In this document: positions 37,356 to 51,066 of the stretch, piece by piece
Numbering within the stretch: the stretch's first letter is position 1
Layout: each line of letters begins with the position of its first letter
From: Trichinella spiralis
Taxonomy: Eukaryota; Nematoda; Enoplea; Trichinellida; Trichinellidae
Assembly (NCBI GenBank): GCA_000181795.3
Contig: CM012953.1
Location: 4,115,923 to 4,179,922 of the forward strand
Reading direction: 5' to 3'
Length of the DNA stretch: 64,000 nucleotides
Program-made: the position numbers and the translations under genes
The notes under the pieces: model-generated
Told to the model about the DNA's origin: nothing
What the model saw: only the letters and a program-made list of their open reading frames with translations
Databases searched by the model: none

Positions 37356-40300
37356 ATGGAAGAAGAAGACATTTTTGATATTTTTGGTGATGAATTCGAA
37401 GATAATAGTAGAGCTCAGAAAAAACGACGAATGGAAGATGTGGAAGAACAGATTATTACCGACAATGAATCAAGGTTGATAGACGATTTTTTCATATTTT
37501 ATTTATTTAAGGAAGAATTGAAGACAGTTTATGCAATGGACTAATTTTGAAATGATTATAAATTTTAGAGCCAAGCATTTGTTAAGTCAGTTAGAGAAAG
37601 CTGTAGCCGAAATTGAAGAACCTAAAGTTGAAGAGCCTGAAATTACTGTAGAGTCTGAAATTGTGGAAATAAGCGCTGAAACGAGTGTCAAAGAAGAATC
37701 GAAGAAAGATGCGGATATCAGTTTCGAGTAACATATAACTTTCAACAATTCATGCTTTTTCATAGAGTAAATAATTTTTTTAAGGAAAAGTTTTCGCGAA
37801 ATTCCAAGAGTTCAGATTTTATCTCTTCCGGCGGTTGGTTGCATTCATCAGGTTATTTGCCATACAGTAAATTTAATCAGTTGCTGATGAGGATTATTTT
37901 TCAGGTTGCGGTGCCTCCTAATCACACTTACGTTGCTCCAGCACCACTTGCCTCATACACAGCATTGGAATTTCCATTTCCATTGGATAGTTTTCAAAAA
38001 GAAGCTATTGCGTGTGTAGAACATGGAGAGTCAGTACTCGTGTCTGCTCATACCTCATCAGGAAAAACAGTTGTTGCACTGTAAGATTCCTGAAAGAGTT
38101 TTCTTTAGATTTTCATAAATGTTGTGCATTTTTTTGCTGAATATTTTTGAAATATTGAAATTGTATTATTATTTTTGTAATTATGTTGCTGAATAGTTGC
38201 AATATTTTGAAAACCTTTTTCTTTTAATTATAGATATGCTATTTCTTTGGCATTCCGTGAAAGGCAGAGAGTGGTTTATACTTCTCCAATTAAAGCATTG
38301 AGCAACCAAAAATATCGTGAACTTTGTCAGAAATTTTCAGATGTTGGTTTACTTACTGGTGATGTGACGATAAATCCATCCGGCAGTTGCCTTGTCATGA
38401 CAACAGAGGTTTGTTTGAAAATCAGTTTTATGCAAATAAATTGTTTTATCTTTCTGGTTTTTAGATTTTGCGAAGCATGCTTTACCGTGGTTCGGAATTG
38501 CTTCGAGAAGTTGGATGGGTGATATTTGACGAAATTCATTACATGCGAGACAAAGGTATTTAATTTTTTTTAATAATTGTATTAGTTGTGCAATATAGAT
38601 TGTATTTAATGGTTTTATTTTTTTCAAGAAAGAGGTGTTGTATGGGAAGAGTCGATTATTTTGCTTCCAGATAGTGTTCGTTACATTTTTTTGTCTGCAA
38701 CTATTCCAAATGCATCACAGTTTGCCGAATGGATCACTTTTTTGCACAAACAAAATTGTCACGTAATTAGTACGGAATTTCGACCAGTACCATTGCAGCA
38801 TTATGTTTATCCTGCCGGAGGGGATGGAATCTATTTGGTTTTGAATGAAAATGGCGAATTTTTGGAAGAGCGCTTCCAACAAGCGATGAAAACAATTGGC
38901 AAAGGCGCTTCACTGACTTCCACCGATAAACGTGGCCGAAAAGGGGGCGTTGTGCAAAGTTTGTTGTTTAAAATGAATAATTTTTTGTTGGAATTTTAGA
39001 ATCTGGAAATAATTTTTATTTAGCTGGTTCGGCTTTGCACAAATTGATCCGATTGATCATGGAAAGGCAATTGTCTCCAGTTATTGTTTTTAGTTTCAGT
39101 CGCAAAGAGTGCGAAGTACAGGCCATGGAAATTAGCTCTCTAGATTTAACTGACTGTATGTTAATTTTGTAAATTTCAATTTATCATTTTGCCATTATTC
39201 AAATGCTTTAGCTAGAGAGAAACTTTTAATTCAAGATGTCTTTTGCAATGCCATTGCATTATTATCAGAAGAAGACCGCAAACTGCCGCAAGTTGGTTTT
39301 TTTATTTTTACTTTTTGTTATTAACAATTATAATAAGTAATTGAATTTGTTGAATGTTATGATATTTATGATGCTTTATGTGAAATCTTTTTATCCATGA
39401 AAACCGAAGTACAAACAAGGCATTTTGTAGATAGAATCATTGTTGCCAATTTTGAAAAATGGTATTGGAATTCATCACTCTGGTTTGTTGCCAATTATAA
39501 AAGAAGTGATTGAGATTTTGTTCGCGGAAGGCTTGATAAAGGCAAGAATACTGATTTTTTTGTTGAATTTATTTTTCATTATTTTGAACAAACTTATATT
39601 AGGCTTTGTTTGCTACGGAGACATTTTCCATGGGCTTGAACATGCCTGCGAAGACTGTTTTATTTACAGCCGTTCGCAAATTTGACGGCAAAGTTCATCG
39701 TTGGGTAATATAATTGCAATGATTTAATTAAACTGTTCAACTTTTAGTTTTAGAAAAAAAAGCATTGAATCATGAATTTTCATAATTAGTTGTTTGTTGT
39801 AAATTATTTTTTTCTTGTTCTGTATATAGCTTTCATCCGGGGAATATATTCAAATGTCTGGACGCGCTGGAAGACGTGGTCTTGATAAGAGAGGTGTTGT
39901 GATTTTAGTTCTTGAAAGCTCAATTGGAGCCGATATTGCTAAAAACATTATCAAAGTAAGCACAATTTGTTTCATTTGAGCGCAAAAATATTCTGAAGAA
40001 GATAGTTGGTGAGTTATTCTGAAAATTTGCTTGCAGGGCGACGCTGATCCGTTAAATTCAGAATTTCGCCTAACTTACAACATGGTTTTGAACCTTTTCC
40101 GTGTTGAAGGCATTAATCCTGAATTTATGTTGGAACGTTCATTTTTTCAATTTCAAAAATATAGTACTATGCCAGCGTTATATGAAAGTGAGTTTTTTTT
40201 CTGTGAACAAACATTTCTAAACGTTAATATCATCTATGTTCTTGTAGTTTATATTGAATTATTATTTTGTTTTAAATGTTGTTCATGTATAATTGGATTG

Positions 40301-42798
40301 CAGTTTTTTCTTTTATTTTATCCATTTATTTATTCAGCTTTGAAATGTAGTGAGATTTTTATTTGAAAAAGTGTATAATGTACAAATGTGATTTTAGAAG
40401 CGGAGAAGATACGCATGGAATTTGAGAATGTAATCGTGACAAAAGAGAATGAACTTTTGGGATATGTGAACGTAAAAAAAGATATTGAAAAGTTGCAAGA
40501 AAAAATGTTGGCATACATTACCAAGGCCAATTACATTGCACCATTTTTATTGCCGGGACGTCTTTTGCATGTACGTAAAGTTGTTGCGTTTGTTATTTCA
40601 AAAGTAATAAGCAGTGGACTCTGGTTAAGACGAACAGTTTTTACAGTAGGAAAATTAACATATCTAATAGTATTCAAGCGTTTTGTTCCAGCGAACACCA
40701 AGCTCTGCTTAAAACAAATTTCCCTTTTAATACGAGCAGTTTTTTTTTTCAAAAGCATTATTGAGCTTGAAAATCAGGCGATTAGTTCAAGCGCAGCGTC
40801 ACGTATCGCGCAATCTGTCTTCGATTCACTTGACTAAGTGAGAATTTTGTTGAGGACGCACACAGCATTCAATAATATCAAAAAAACTATAATTTGGATT
40901 TATGTAAGCAAAGCAATAATAATAATAATGACGTGTGAAATGCCGTTTAGCGCATTTTCAAAAGTAATATAAATCTTCTAGCATGAAAAATTATTTGTCG
41001 ACGTGTCTGCCTTTGAAACATTCATTCATTGCTACTCCTCTGTGAAATGAACATTTTTCGTGTTCGTAGTAACCAGGGTCCATTGTACATTTATTATTTA
41101 AAAATTTTGCTGCTTTTCACTTGGTTATACTAGTTGATGGTAATTACTGGTAATTAATTTGTTGGTGTGATTTTAGATCAGAACACAACATGACGTTTTT
41201 GGATGGGGTGTATTGATTAATTTTCGAAAAATTTATTGCAAAGTACGTATAAAAAGTGTTGTTTGATCAGAATATTGTTTGTTTTTTGCAAAATTAATTG
41301 TTTAGCGAAAAAATCTGGAAGTGAATCCGGAATTTGTCGTCGATGTTTTGTTGCCTGTTTCGAATGCCTCTTATACAGGCAAGGGAGATATTGAGTGTTT
41401 GAGACCCGCCGTTCCTGGACAAAAAGCCAAGATTGAGGTAAAATTTTTATCTCGAATATTGTTTTTTCTTTTTTTTTCATTTCTAATTCAACAAAATTTC
41501 TCCAGATTGTGCCCATTTTGTTGCACTGCATAAGTAAAATTAGTAGCATTCGAGTACGGTATCCGATTGACTTGAAAAATGATGATTCCAAGAATTCAGT
41601 TTTGAATACACTGACAGTATGGCATTAGTTTATTTATTGAAGAATTTGCTCTTGATGAAGAATTGTTTTCAGGAGGTGAAAAGACGTTTTCCGGAATCAG
41701 AAGGCGGTATTCCATTACTTGATCCAATAAAAGACATGAAAATTAATGATGAAGAATTTATTGAAATGCACAATCGGGTGGAGTTACTGAAGTCATCAAT
41801 AGAGCAAATGGATATCACTAAAGATCCATTATTTGAAGATTATTTGGAAAAATATGAAGAAAAACAACAGGTTGAATTATTTTTTTTAATTTGTTTGTCA
41901 ACAGTATCACGCATACTTCATTATAATTGTAATATTCAATTTTAGTTGCTGAATAAGTGGAATGAAGCGAATGAAAACTTGAAAAATACAAAAAATTTGA
42001 TGCATCTGGATGAACTGCACCGCCGTAAACGTGTACTGCGAGCTCTTGGATATGCAACCAAGCAAGATGTGATTACATTGAAAGGACGAGTAGCTTGCGA
42101 AATAAGCGTGTAAATATTAATTATAAATGATGCTTAAATAATTGTGTGATTTTTCTTTTTATAAAATATAAATAGTTTATTTGTTTGATCTTTAGGGCGG
42201 ATGAATTGTTGCTGACTGAAATGCTTTTCGAGGGTATTTTTAATGAATTATCGGCTGAAAAATGTGCATCACTGTTGTCATGTTTCGTTTGTCAAGAGAA
42301 AGTAGAATCTGCAGAATTGCCTCCAGAATTTCGAGATTTGCTTAATTCTCTACATGTATCTTTATAAATAATGCATCAATTTTTCTTTTAAAAAAGTCTG
42401 AATTTTCCATTGTAGAAGATAGCAAAGCGTGTTGCACAGGCTACACTTGAGGCGAATTTAGAAATAGACGAAACGGATTATTTGCAAAGTTTTAAGCCTT
42501 ACATGATGCAGGTTGTTCACGCCTGGTGCTTGGGAGAAAGTTTTTCCAAAATCACGGGGATGACAACTATTTTCGAAGGTAATCTTTCTCAAAAAAGAAG
42601 TTAATTAATCTTTTTTTCAACGTTATTTATTTTTTTCTAGGAAGCATTATAAGGTGCATACGACGATTGGAAGAATTGTTGCGAGAAATGGCATCGGCAG
42701 CAAAAGCCATGGGAAATGAAGATTTGGAAGCTAAATTTAATAATGCTTGCTCTTGTATGAAGAGAGATATAATATTTGCAGCAAGTTTATATTTGTGA
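37356..42798 (+). CDS. MTR4: MTR4 exosome-associated RNA helicase (SKIV2L2/MTREX)
   Basis: More than a dozen exons from ATG 37356 to TGA 42796-42798. The acidic N-terminus ([16 protein letters not shown]) is followed by [14 protein letters not shown], Walker [29 protein letters not shown], the DEIH box ([11 protein letters not shown]) and SATIPNA. RecA2 motifs are [28 protein letters not shown] and [10 protein letters not shown]. The arch region starts at [17 protein letters not shown]. The C-terminal helical bundle ends in [18 protein letters not shown] and the invariant FAASLYL. That ending and the arch distinguish MTR4 from SKI2. The enzyme unwinds nuclear RNAs for exosome decay and rRNA processing (TRAMP/NEXT complexes). 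The intron at about 40571-41176 is the longest; it is open in one frame for part of its length but contains no domain. Confidence 0.95.
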
Positions 42799-43421
42799 TG
42801 TGTATATTCTGTTAAATGCATTGTTATATTGTTTTGATTGATATTTCATCATATTATGTTATTATTCAGAATTCAAAAAGTTTATTATACTTGAAATTTG
42901 ATATTTTTTGAAGATGAAATTTTACATTTCATCATTTTATTTACTGTGAAATATGAAGTTACAAAAGAGAAATATTTGAAAGTTGAATTTGGTAAGCAAG
43001 CAGAAAGGAAATTGGAAGAAAGAAGCATCGAAATCTGCTTTATTCGTGAATTGAAAATGTTTTTCGTCCGAGATAGTGTTTGAAATCGTTGAGCAAAATG
43101 AAAATGTTTCCTAATAAAGTTTTTGATGTTCATTAAATACTGTTTTTTTTAATTTAAATAAGAATATTTAGCATTTTGCTTTCCAAACACGAGAGCATCG
43201 TTGATTTCAATGGATTTAATTAACAACAATATATTGGATTTCAAATAACAAATATTCCAATGCAGTATTGATTTGTTGTCACTGAGGGAGGTGAAATTTG
43301 TTTTTATTTTTCAGAGCTTCACAATTACAGTAGTGTAAAGTTATTGAATTTTAAATTTTATTTACACATTTTTTCTACAATATAGCTCATTGATTTCTTG
43401 AATAAGTACAGGGGGAAAGAT
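42799..43421. other. Convergent gap after MTR4
   Basis: AT-rich DNA holding the 3' ends of MTR4 (plus) and the serine-rich gene (minus). A short plus-strand open stretch at 42898-43083 shows no family similarity and is probably noncoding. Confidence 0.45.
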
Positions 43422-44789
43422 TTATTTTTTAATCAAAAATTGTCTTGAGAAGCGAAATTCTTTCAATTCTGCTGACCTCTGCTTGTCGTCAGAAGAAGAC
43501 TGTTGTTCACTGATATTGACTTGATCGTCGTGCTTTGGGATAGCAGAGCTTTGCTTCTTCATTGGTGAAAGAAGGGAATTTTCGATATGACTTAAACGGT
43601 CCGGTATAGAAATGCCGGGTGGAGTTAATAATATTTTCAAATTCTTTCTTTTCGCGTACCACCAAATCATCGCTTTCCGTTGACAATCATAATCATTCAT
43701 TTCAGGACAACTGCCCGCGGTGGTATTCTTATTAACCGAAGGATTTTTATCGTTTGTCGAATTCTTCGAAACAATCTTCAACAACTTTGGCCTCTGTTTA
43801 AAGTGAAACTGAAATTTTCTCACGGCTGTTTCAGAACCATTTTGGGAAAGCGATATAGCTTCATCGACAGATGCTTTTGGTATTTTTTTGAACGACAAAT
43901 CTACAACAATTGGTGCTTTTTCTGGTCTGTAAAAATACGAGCAAAGTCGGTCTCCGGTTGCTATTAAAGACGACTGCCGGCATCGCAAAAACCAAGTCGG
44001 TAATGCTGAAGATAGTTCAGTTTTGAACTCTTCAACAGAAATCACATCTTCAAACTGAACATATTCACAATCTGCACAATTTGATGACGTTTCACTTAAC
44101 CTGAACAATGAAAAATTGAGTAGAAAAAAGAATTTGATATCAAACATCACAACAACCTACCTTGGATCTGATGATGTCGACGCAGCAACTTTCGAACAGT
44201 GTGAAACATTCTGTTCTATAATTTCTTTTCTTTTGAATATACTTTGTATAGAATATTCAGGCGTTTCATATAGATTCAACGTCTGCTTCTCACTTTGTAA
44301 AATATGCTGTGTTTTCACAAGAATTGTACTTTCCACTACATGTTCTTCGGTCTTAGTAATACTTCTGATAGCATATTCCGCTATTCTGGATATTTTTTTA
44401 AATTTATCAACTGCTCTCTGTTTCTTGTCGTGTACTATATGATGAGATTTTATTTTTTCCCTTTTCCTGTAGCAAGAGTTATCTTTCGAAACGTTCAATT
44501 CTCTGACTTGTTTTGAAACTTGCATATGATTAAATATACCGCCAACGTTGCATGTCAACCTTCTTCGCCCAGTAATTTCAGGAAAGGCAAAACGATTTAC
44601 CTTATGGTAATTTTTATGATGATTCACTGCTAACTGCAAAGGTCGAGAAGATACAGCCTTTGAATGTTCAGAATACTCTTTGCGTTTTTTCTTTTTTGGA
44701 GACTTTTCCAAATCCAAACTCTCATTGTATGATGATGATGATGATGATGATGAACAAGGAACACATTCTAAATCACTATCGCTTCCCAT
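43422..44789 (-). CDS. Unrecognised basic, serine-rich protein (probably nuclear)
   Basis: Two exons, 44789-44161 and 44100-43422, total 1308 nt (435 residues), an exact multiple of three. Candidate ATG is at 44789-44787; the open frame continues upstream to a good acceptor near 44850, so an earlier start in a further exon is possible. Residues 11-20 include a poly-Ser run encoded by TCA repeats, then a nuclear-localisation-like SPKKKKRKEY. The middle is basic (CYRKREKIKSHH, FKKISRIAEY). Exon 2 has a CADCEYVQFEDVI patch and an ordered-looking block around SALPTWFLRCRQSSL, then a late IWWYAKRKNLKILLTPPG segment. No signal peptide or TM helix. Family unknown; a chromatin- or RNA-associated role is only a guess from charge. 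Confidence 0.7.
44729..44753. repeat. GAT/TCA microsatellite in coding sequence
   Basis: A perfect run of GAT units on the plus strand encodes the poly-Ser tract of the serine-rich protein on the minus strand. It could vary in length between individuals. Confidence 0.8.
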
Positions 44790-45033
44790 TTCACTGCTAA
44801 CAAAAGCATTGTAGAACGACGAAATTACAGTCTTCTCACATGGGATACTGAAATGACAATTTGAACAAAAGAAAAAAATGAAACAAACAAACAAAAACAC
44901 AACAATATATCGTGAAGCGAATAGTAAATGAATAAAAAGTCAAATTTTCAAAATAATAATTTAATTTTTAACTTAAAATAGAAATTTAGAAACAATATAA
45001 GGTCGGTAACAAGAGGTATTTTGAACACGGATA

Positions 45034-48000
45034 CTATGATTTCTCAGCATCATGACTGTCAGACGTTTTCCTCTTTTCACCATGAGACTGTTGCATTGAT
45101 GCAGAGACGATATCCTTTTGAGATCGACTAAATAGATAAATATTCATAATAAGATAATTTTAAAAGATCATAATTTACAATTCTTCGGCAAATCCAGAGG
45201 ACAGTTCACGCAGGCGAGCAGATTCAGCTTTGAGCTTCTCTTTTTCATCATTGTACAATTTAAGCAACTCGCTTGATTGATTGGATTCAAAAATTCCAGA
45301 TGACTGAGCCACTGATGCTGAATGTGATTTGGCCAATTGAAGCTCTAGTGTCATATTCTCCAACTTTCTTTTAAGCTATAAAAACAAACAGCTTCATTTC
45401 AAACAACAACAACAACAACAACAACTTTAATACTTCTGCATAATCAGTTTCCTTTAACGTAAGCTTTTGCAAAAGACTAATTTTTTCAGAGTCCATTTGA
45501 AGTACAGTTTTCCTAAGATCGATCAAATCTTCTTTCAAACTTTCAATCTGCTTCATCGCTAATTCACGATCTTTCTCCAATTCTTGAACATATGTATTCA
45601 TTTTCTGTAGCTGTTCTCTGAGCAATGTAAATTCCTTTGCATACTATAAATCATAAATTTTGTACAATAAAATAAAAATGAAAAAACAATAACGATATAT
45701 TGTTCTTTGAAAAATAAATTTAGCTAACAAAAAACATGCACATGTATGAACAGCAGTGTCAAAAATGATGAAAATACACAATAAGTATAATAAAAGAAAG
45801 AAAAAGAAAAAAAATAAATAGTAATCTTACGTTTTCTTTTTCTACAAGGAGAAGTTTATTTGCTTCGACATTCTGCGCATCAATATCCAAAAATTTAGCA
45901 GAAGCCAACTTTCTCTTGAATTCTTTTTCCTAAAATCGTGCATAAGCGTATAAAAATTTCACAATTAAACTTCAAACTCAGTAATACTTTGTCTCTCATT
46001 AAAGATTCGTATTCACGAACCTGCTGAACACTTTCAAGAACAGAATTACGCCAGTATTCTTTATCCGCTATTACTTCCTTGAGTTCTTCTTCAAGAGTCT
46101 TACAAAAAACACTACCGCTTCAGAATTTCAATTTCAATTTCAATTCAATTACAAAGAATACCTTTTTCGACTGTTCTAGTGCTGAAAATTCAGATTGCAA
46201 TTTCAAATAATCGTCTAAAATGGAAGTACGATTCTTTTCAGCATCTTTTCTTGCATCCGTTGCTGATTCCAAAGCCTTTGCCATGCGATATAATTCATCC
46301 TCTTGATCCACTAAAGTTTTCTTGAACTTGCTGCAAATGAAATTGATTTTTAAAAAAAGTCTTAAAAAACACTGCATAACACATACTCGTATTCCTTTTC
46401 CAGCTGTATCACGATATTCTGAAGTTTCTTAATTTCTTCATCCTGAGAAAAATTGTTCATTTCTCACTTTTTCATAATATAAAAATAAATTATTCTTATT
46501 TTGAAAACTGTCTAAAAATTTATATTTATCACCTATAAATTCTTATTTATTAAAAATAAGTAAAGGAAACAATCATTAATAAATTAAAAATATTAATTTT
46601 ATAAGATGAAATGTAACATTGAAAAAGAACTGCTGAGCAATAACGGGACAACTAACCTTTTCTTTTCTTGAAGACAGTTCGTCAGAAATTTTTGCATTAG
46701 CAGAGCCAGCAGATTCAGAATCTATAAAACACGTAAAAAATCACAGCAAATCACACAATACAAAAACAATTCCTTAAACCTGGTATGTTTTCTGCAGCAG
46801 AATGTGATGGTTTAGATGCATTCGCTGCTTGTTGTACTACTAAAATGTCATCTGACTCCCTTAAAGAAAAAATTCTGTACAAAATTCATGCATATGCAAT
46901 TGCTGAAAATGTGGCTAAAATTTTAAACTAAAAACAGCATGCTTCGAGTTATTGAAAGTTATATTTTGCAAAATTTACCAACCAAAAAGAATAATACCTT
47001 AAATTTATGCCTCTTTTCAAAACTAGCTGCTGCAATTGAAGAGCGCAACTTTCTGCCACTAGTAAATCTTTGCGCAAAGTTTCATTCATTGTACGTAGCA
47101 TGTTGCAATTTTCTTTCAATTTTTGTATGTCACTTTCCAACTAAAACAAATACATATATATATATATATATAGAATATTGTATAATATTGTCCAAAATAT
47201 TCCCAATAAATATATGCAGCCAATAATCATTTACTTTCAACTTTTGGCTGTCCAAGAGATTATAATTTGCTTTATGTCGGCACTGCTCCGTTTTGTGCTT
47301 ATCAACCAAATCCTAACAATAGATAAAATACAATTATAAATACAAAAAAATATGCACCTTCAGGTGTGTGCTTTTCAAAATGATTTTTAATAATAAAGTT
47401 TCACCAACGAACTTTATAAATGGTAAAAAGCTTCTGATGTCGAGTCCGCCATTTTAAACAGTTGCTACATTCATCTGATGATGTTTTAACTTTTTCGTTT
47501 AAAGAAATTATATTTTGCAATTCTTCAATTTCTCTTTTCAACTAAAAAATAAAAAATAAGAACAACATAATCAAAAATAATTTAAATATGACAACTTACT
47601 TCTGTGCATTTGCTATTAAGCTTTTCATTTTCAATTAACATTCGATCATACTCTTCAGTGACAAACATGGATAAAAGATACGCATCTTTGGTTTCTGGTA
47701 TCAATTTTCTCTTCTGAAAATTAATTCATTTATTTATAAAATAAGAAACGACCTATTAAATTCATTCTAAATTATATATACTTCGCCAAACAATCCACTC
47801 TTTCTATCAGGATATTTTCGAAAATAAGCATGATTATTTTTTTGCATCTTCCGACAAGTGGAACAATACCGATTTACACGATAACCAGATGAAAAATATG
47901 AAAATCCTGAAGGGAAAATTTTTTAATTACTCATTTATAAATTCTGATCAAATTTGAATTAAAATACACTGTATAAAAGTTAAAAGATCTGAAACTTTTC

Positions 48001-50751
48001 ACTGAGACAAATTAAAATTTCGTGGAATTAAAAGGTGAGAAAAAAAACCTTTGCGACGATTATTCTTTTTCTTCTGCTTTGACAAATGTTTCTGTTCTTC
48101 CTCTTCATCATAAGCATCACTCCTGTTTGATACTTTTTCAACAGTAGAAGATTTCCTTCTTGTGGGAGATTTTTTACTTTGAGAAGAAACCTTTTTGGGA
48201 AAATCTAAAATATAACTGTCCATAAAAAGCAAACTGAAATTTGAATAAAACTGAATATTCACCCAAAGATAAGGCTGAATCGTTGCTAGTTGGTGTTGTT
48301 TTCTGTTCAGATGTATTCAACTGAGATAAATCTTGAAGAAGGCGATTCTTTTCTCGAATTAAAGATTTTATCTTAGCTTCTGAACGTCTGAGGTTAGTTT
48401 CCTTTGATTGCAACTGCTGCTTTAAATCTTCACAATTATGGCAAACAGGCTCTACTGAAGTCTAATAAAACAACAACAAAAAATGCATATTTAATATCTA
48501 TGTTTTTTTTATTAAATAGACCCAACCGGCAATGATAAACCACTAAAAACATCATCCTGCCCTGCGGTTGATTTGGATAGAAGAGATGCGAGGCGAAAAT
48601 TTTCTTTCGTCAATCGAGTTATCTAAAAAAACTCAAGGTCTTTCTTTGAGATGAAATTCAAAATCACAAAATTCCTACCTCATTACAAAGTGATGCACGG
48701 TCGTCTTCATAATCGTTTCTTTCCATATTATATGATACGTGCTTGTCAAGCGGGGTGTGATGCTACATTAATTATACACTTGTATCATAACAATGTAACA
48801 TGCAAAATACAATAATTGAAATTTAAAATTCAATAATTTGAATATTTAAAAAAATAATAGATCAATTTTAAAAGACATTGCAGAAAACAAACATGCCTCA
48901 TTTGTTAAAAATTTGGTAAACAAAAAGTGGTACTGCTTACTTTTCCAAGAACGTTTTTATTTCGCTCATTAAACGGCAATGGAAAAACATCATCTTCATC
49001 CCTGGAATATGTTCATTTAAAGTAATACTGCCCCTACTTCTTAAAAGCAGAAATCAATTATTGCATTGCAATAAAATTACAACTGCGAACATCAGTAACT
49101 GCTACTAATTGTATTTTTAAAATGTAAATAGTGGATGTTGTTAAATCAAATTAAAATATGATTCTTCTCAAAGAATATGCATATAAAATAACCTGCTGAT
49201 TTACACTTACAATCTGACAAATCATATATCAACAATTATAATATATTCAGAAATATGTTCAAGTTTTGCAGTAAAAAACTTTAATAACTAAGTAAGAAAA
49301 CATACAGCAGTAAGCAATCATTGCTTCTGACAAAAATTGAACAATTACTTTGCAAAGATAAAAATGTAGTTAATAGCTAAAGCTCTTTGAGAAACTTTCA
49401 TTGAAAAAATAATACAACTGCTAGTTTCATAATAGAAACAATAAGCATTATATATAACAAACGTAACAGAAGTATTAAAAGTCAAAAACTGTTATTATGG
49501 CAAATTTCTACAATAATCGTTGACTTTTTTAATTTCATAATTCAATTAATCCATCAATCATGTAACAAAAAGACTTACGACACGTTTTCGTTCGGATGTT
49601 TTTCAACCTTAGCATTGGTCAAACTTCCTCTGTCAACCATAGATATATCCTTAACTTTCGCCATCTCCGTATTAGTATGCTTTCGCACTAAAATTATTAA
49701 AAAACAACAACAATATTTATGTCAGTAGTACTTTTATTACCTTATTATTCGAACTAAACTTTCACAATACAAAAAATTAAGATATTATGAATAAAATTAT
49801 TAAATATTATAGAATATAAATAAACTTATAGTTTGGCTCACCTTTTCCATCACTGCTTTTACTTTTTTTTCCATCTTCAGTGCTACGGAGAAGTTTCCTT
49901 AACTGCGCTTCATCTTGCTTCTTCATAAAATTAAGCTTTGAAATTTTTGAAGTGTAAGATGAAATTTTATGAATTAAATCTAAAAGAATAATCATTTAAA
50001 ATACATTTCAATAAATAACTTTCCAAAGTTATTCATTTTGCAAATATTGCGCATAAATTAAAATTTTATTCCACTCCACTTGCATTAAATTTAACTTCGC
50101 TGTAATTCAGCAGATATTTCTATCATCATTCAGCAATAAAAAATAATTCTTAAAATACATAAGTACTGTTCAGAAGACTTCATGTTAAATTTCATTTCAA
50201 TAAAATTTAACATAGTCATCCCAACTGAGTTTGGCACTTAAATTTTAAGATTAATTAAATTAAACATTGATTAAAACATTTCTTTAGAATATTATCATAA
50301 AATTGAAAACGGATTATTTTATTCAGTAAAGAAATATTTTCAGATAAACCAACTACATATTATATTTTAATATTACAGTCTAGAAATACCACAATTTTAT
50401 GTAAACGAATTATCTACGCAGTTCAGATTACTTTAAAAAGATAAGTTACAATTCCAAAAAAGTCTAGCTTGAAATATAACAGAAGTTTTGATATTAACAA
50501 ACTATATTACAGATTATTTTATAAAAAGTAAATTCATCTAATACAGAAATGAAGCAACGAAGATAGTGGAGGACATTAATAAAAACGCTTGAATATATTA
50601 TTTTAAATCATTCCACAGTGTTAAAAAAGTAAAAATGAATGTAAACTTCGTTAAAATTTCAAACATATATAAAATTCCAACCTTTGACTGCTTTTTCATC
50701 TTTCGACTTCTTTGCTTCATCAATAAGAAGTTCCGCTTTCCTGGCAGTCAT
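45034..50751 (-). CDS. Long coiled-coil protein, family not recognised
   Basis: About 17-20 short exons from the probable ATG at 50751-50749 (MTARKAELLIDEAKKSKDE) to TAG at 45036-45034 (DSHDAEKS end). Exons near 49985-49840 (SSYTSKISKLNFMKKQDEAQ), 49690-49577, 49002-48945, 48726-48680, 48630-48530 and 48465-48270 are helical. Exons at 48213-48040 and 47905-47820 give a basic linker with a Cys-x2-Cys pair (RYCSTCRKMQ) and SKQKKKNNRRKG. From about 47735 down to 45175 the protein is heptad-rich (for example YVQELEKDRELAMKQIESL). Total is roughly 800-900 residues. Such proteins are often centrosomal, ciliary or chromosomal scaffolds, but I see no diagnostic domain. Individual exon borders are approximate. 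Confidence 0.7.
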
Positions 50752-50984
50752 CTGAAAATTAACTGCTATTTTATCATAGTTCATTAATTGAATATTATCA
50801 TGATAAAAAATTAATTACTCCTTTAAATTTGAAAACAAATCTTCTAAGAACTTAAAAAATAAACATACGCTTATAAAAAGCAATTAAAACCCCGCAAGAC
50901 TACTATCACTGAAAATTAAGTACTTTATACTGTTAATACAGTATAATAATAGTAAAGTATTAAATAATTTTTAGATTACTATAA

Positions 50985-51018
50985 ATAAGTAAATAAATAA
51001 ATAAATAAATATAAATAA

Positions 51019-51058
<40 letters not shown>

Positions 51059-51066
51059 ATATAATA
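50985..51066. repeat. TAAA and TA microsatellites
   Basis: Tandem AAAT units (about 50988-51027) grade into a pure TA run (about 51026-51052) and then TAATA units. This is simple-sequence DNA upstream of the coiled-coil gene. Confidence 0.9.

Noticed and set aside
40571-41176. In-frame continuation after LLPGRLLH in MTR4 suggesting a divergent domain end
   Set aside because: The normal MTR4 sequence resumes at 41177 ([11 protein letters not shown]) after a good acceptor, so the stretch is an intron that happens to be open.
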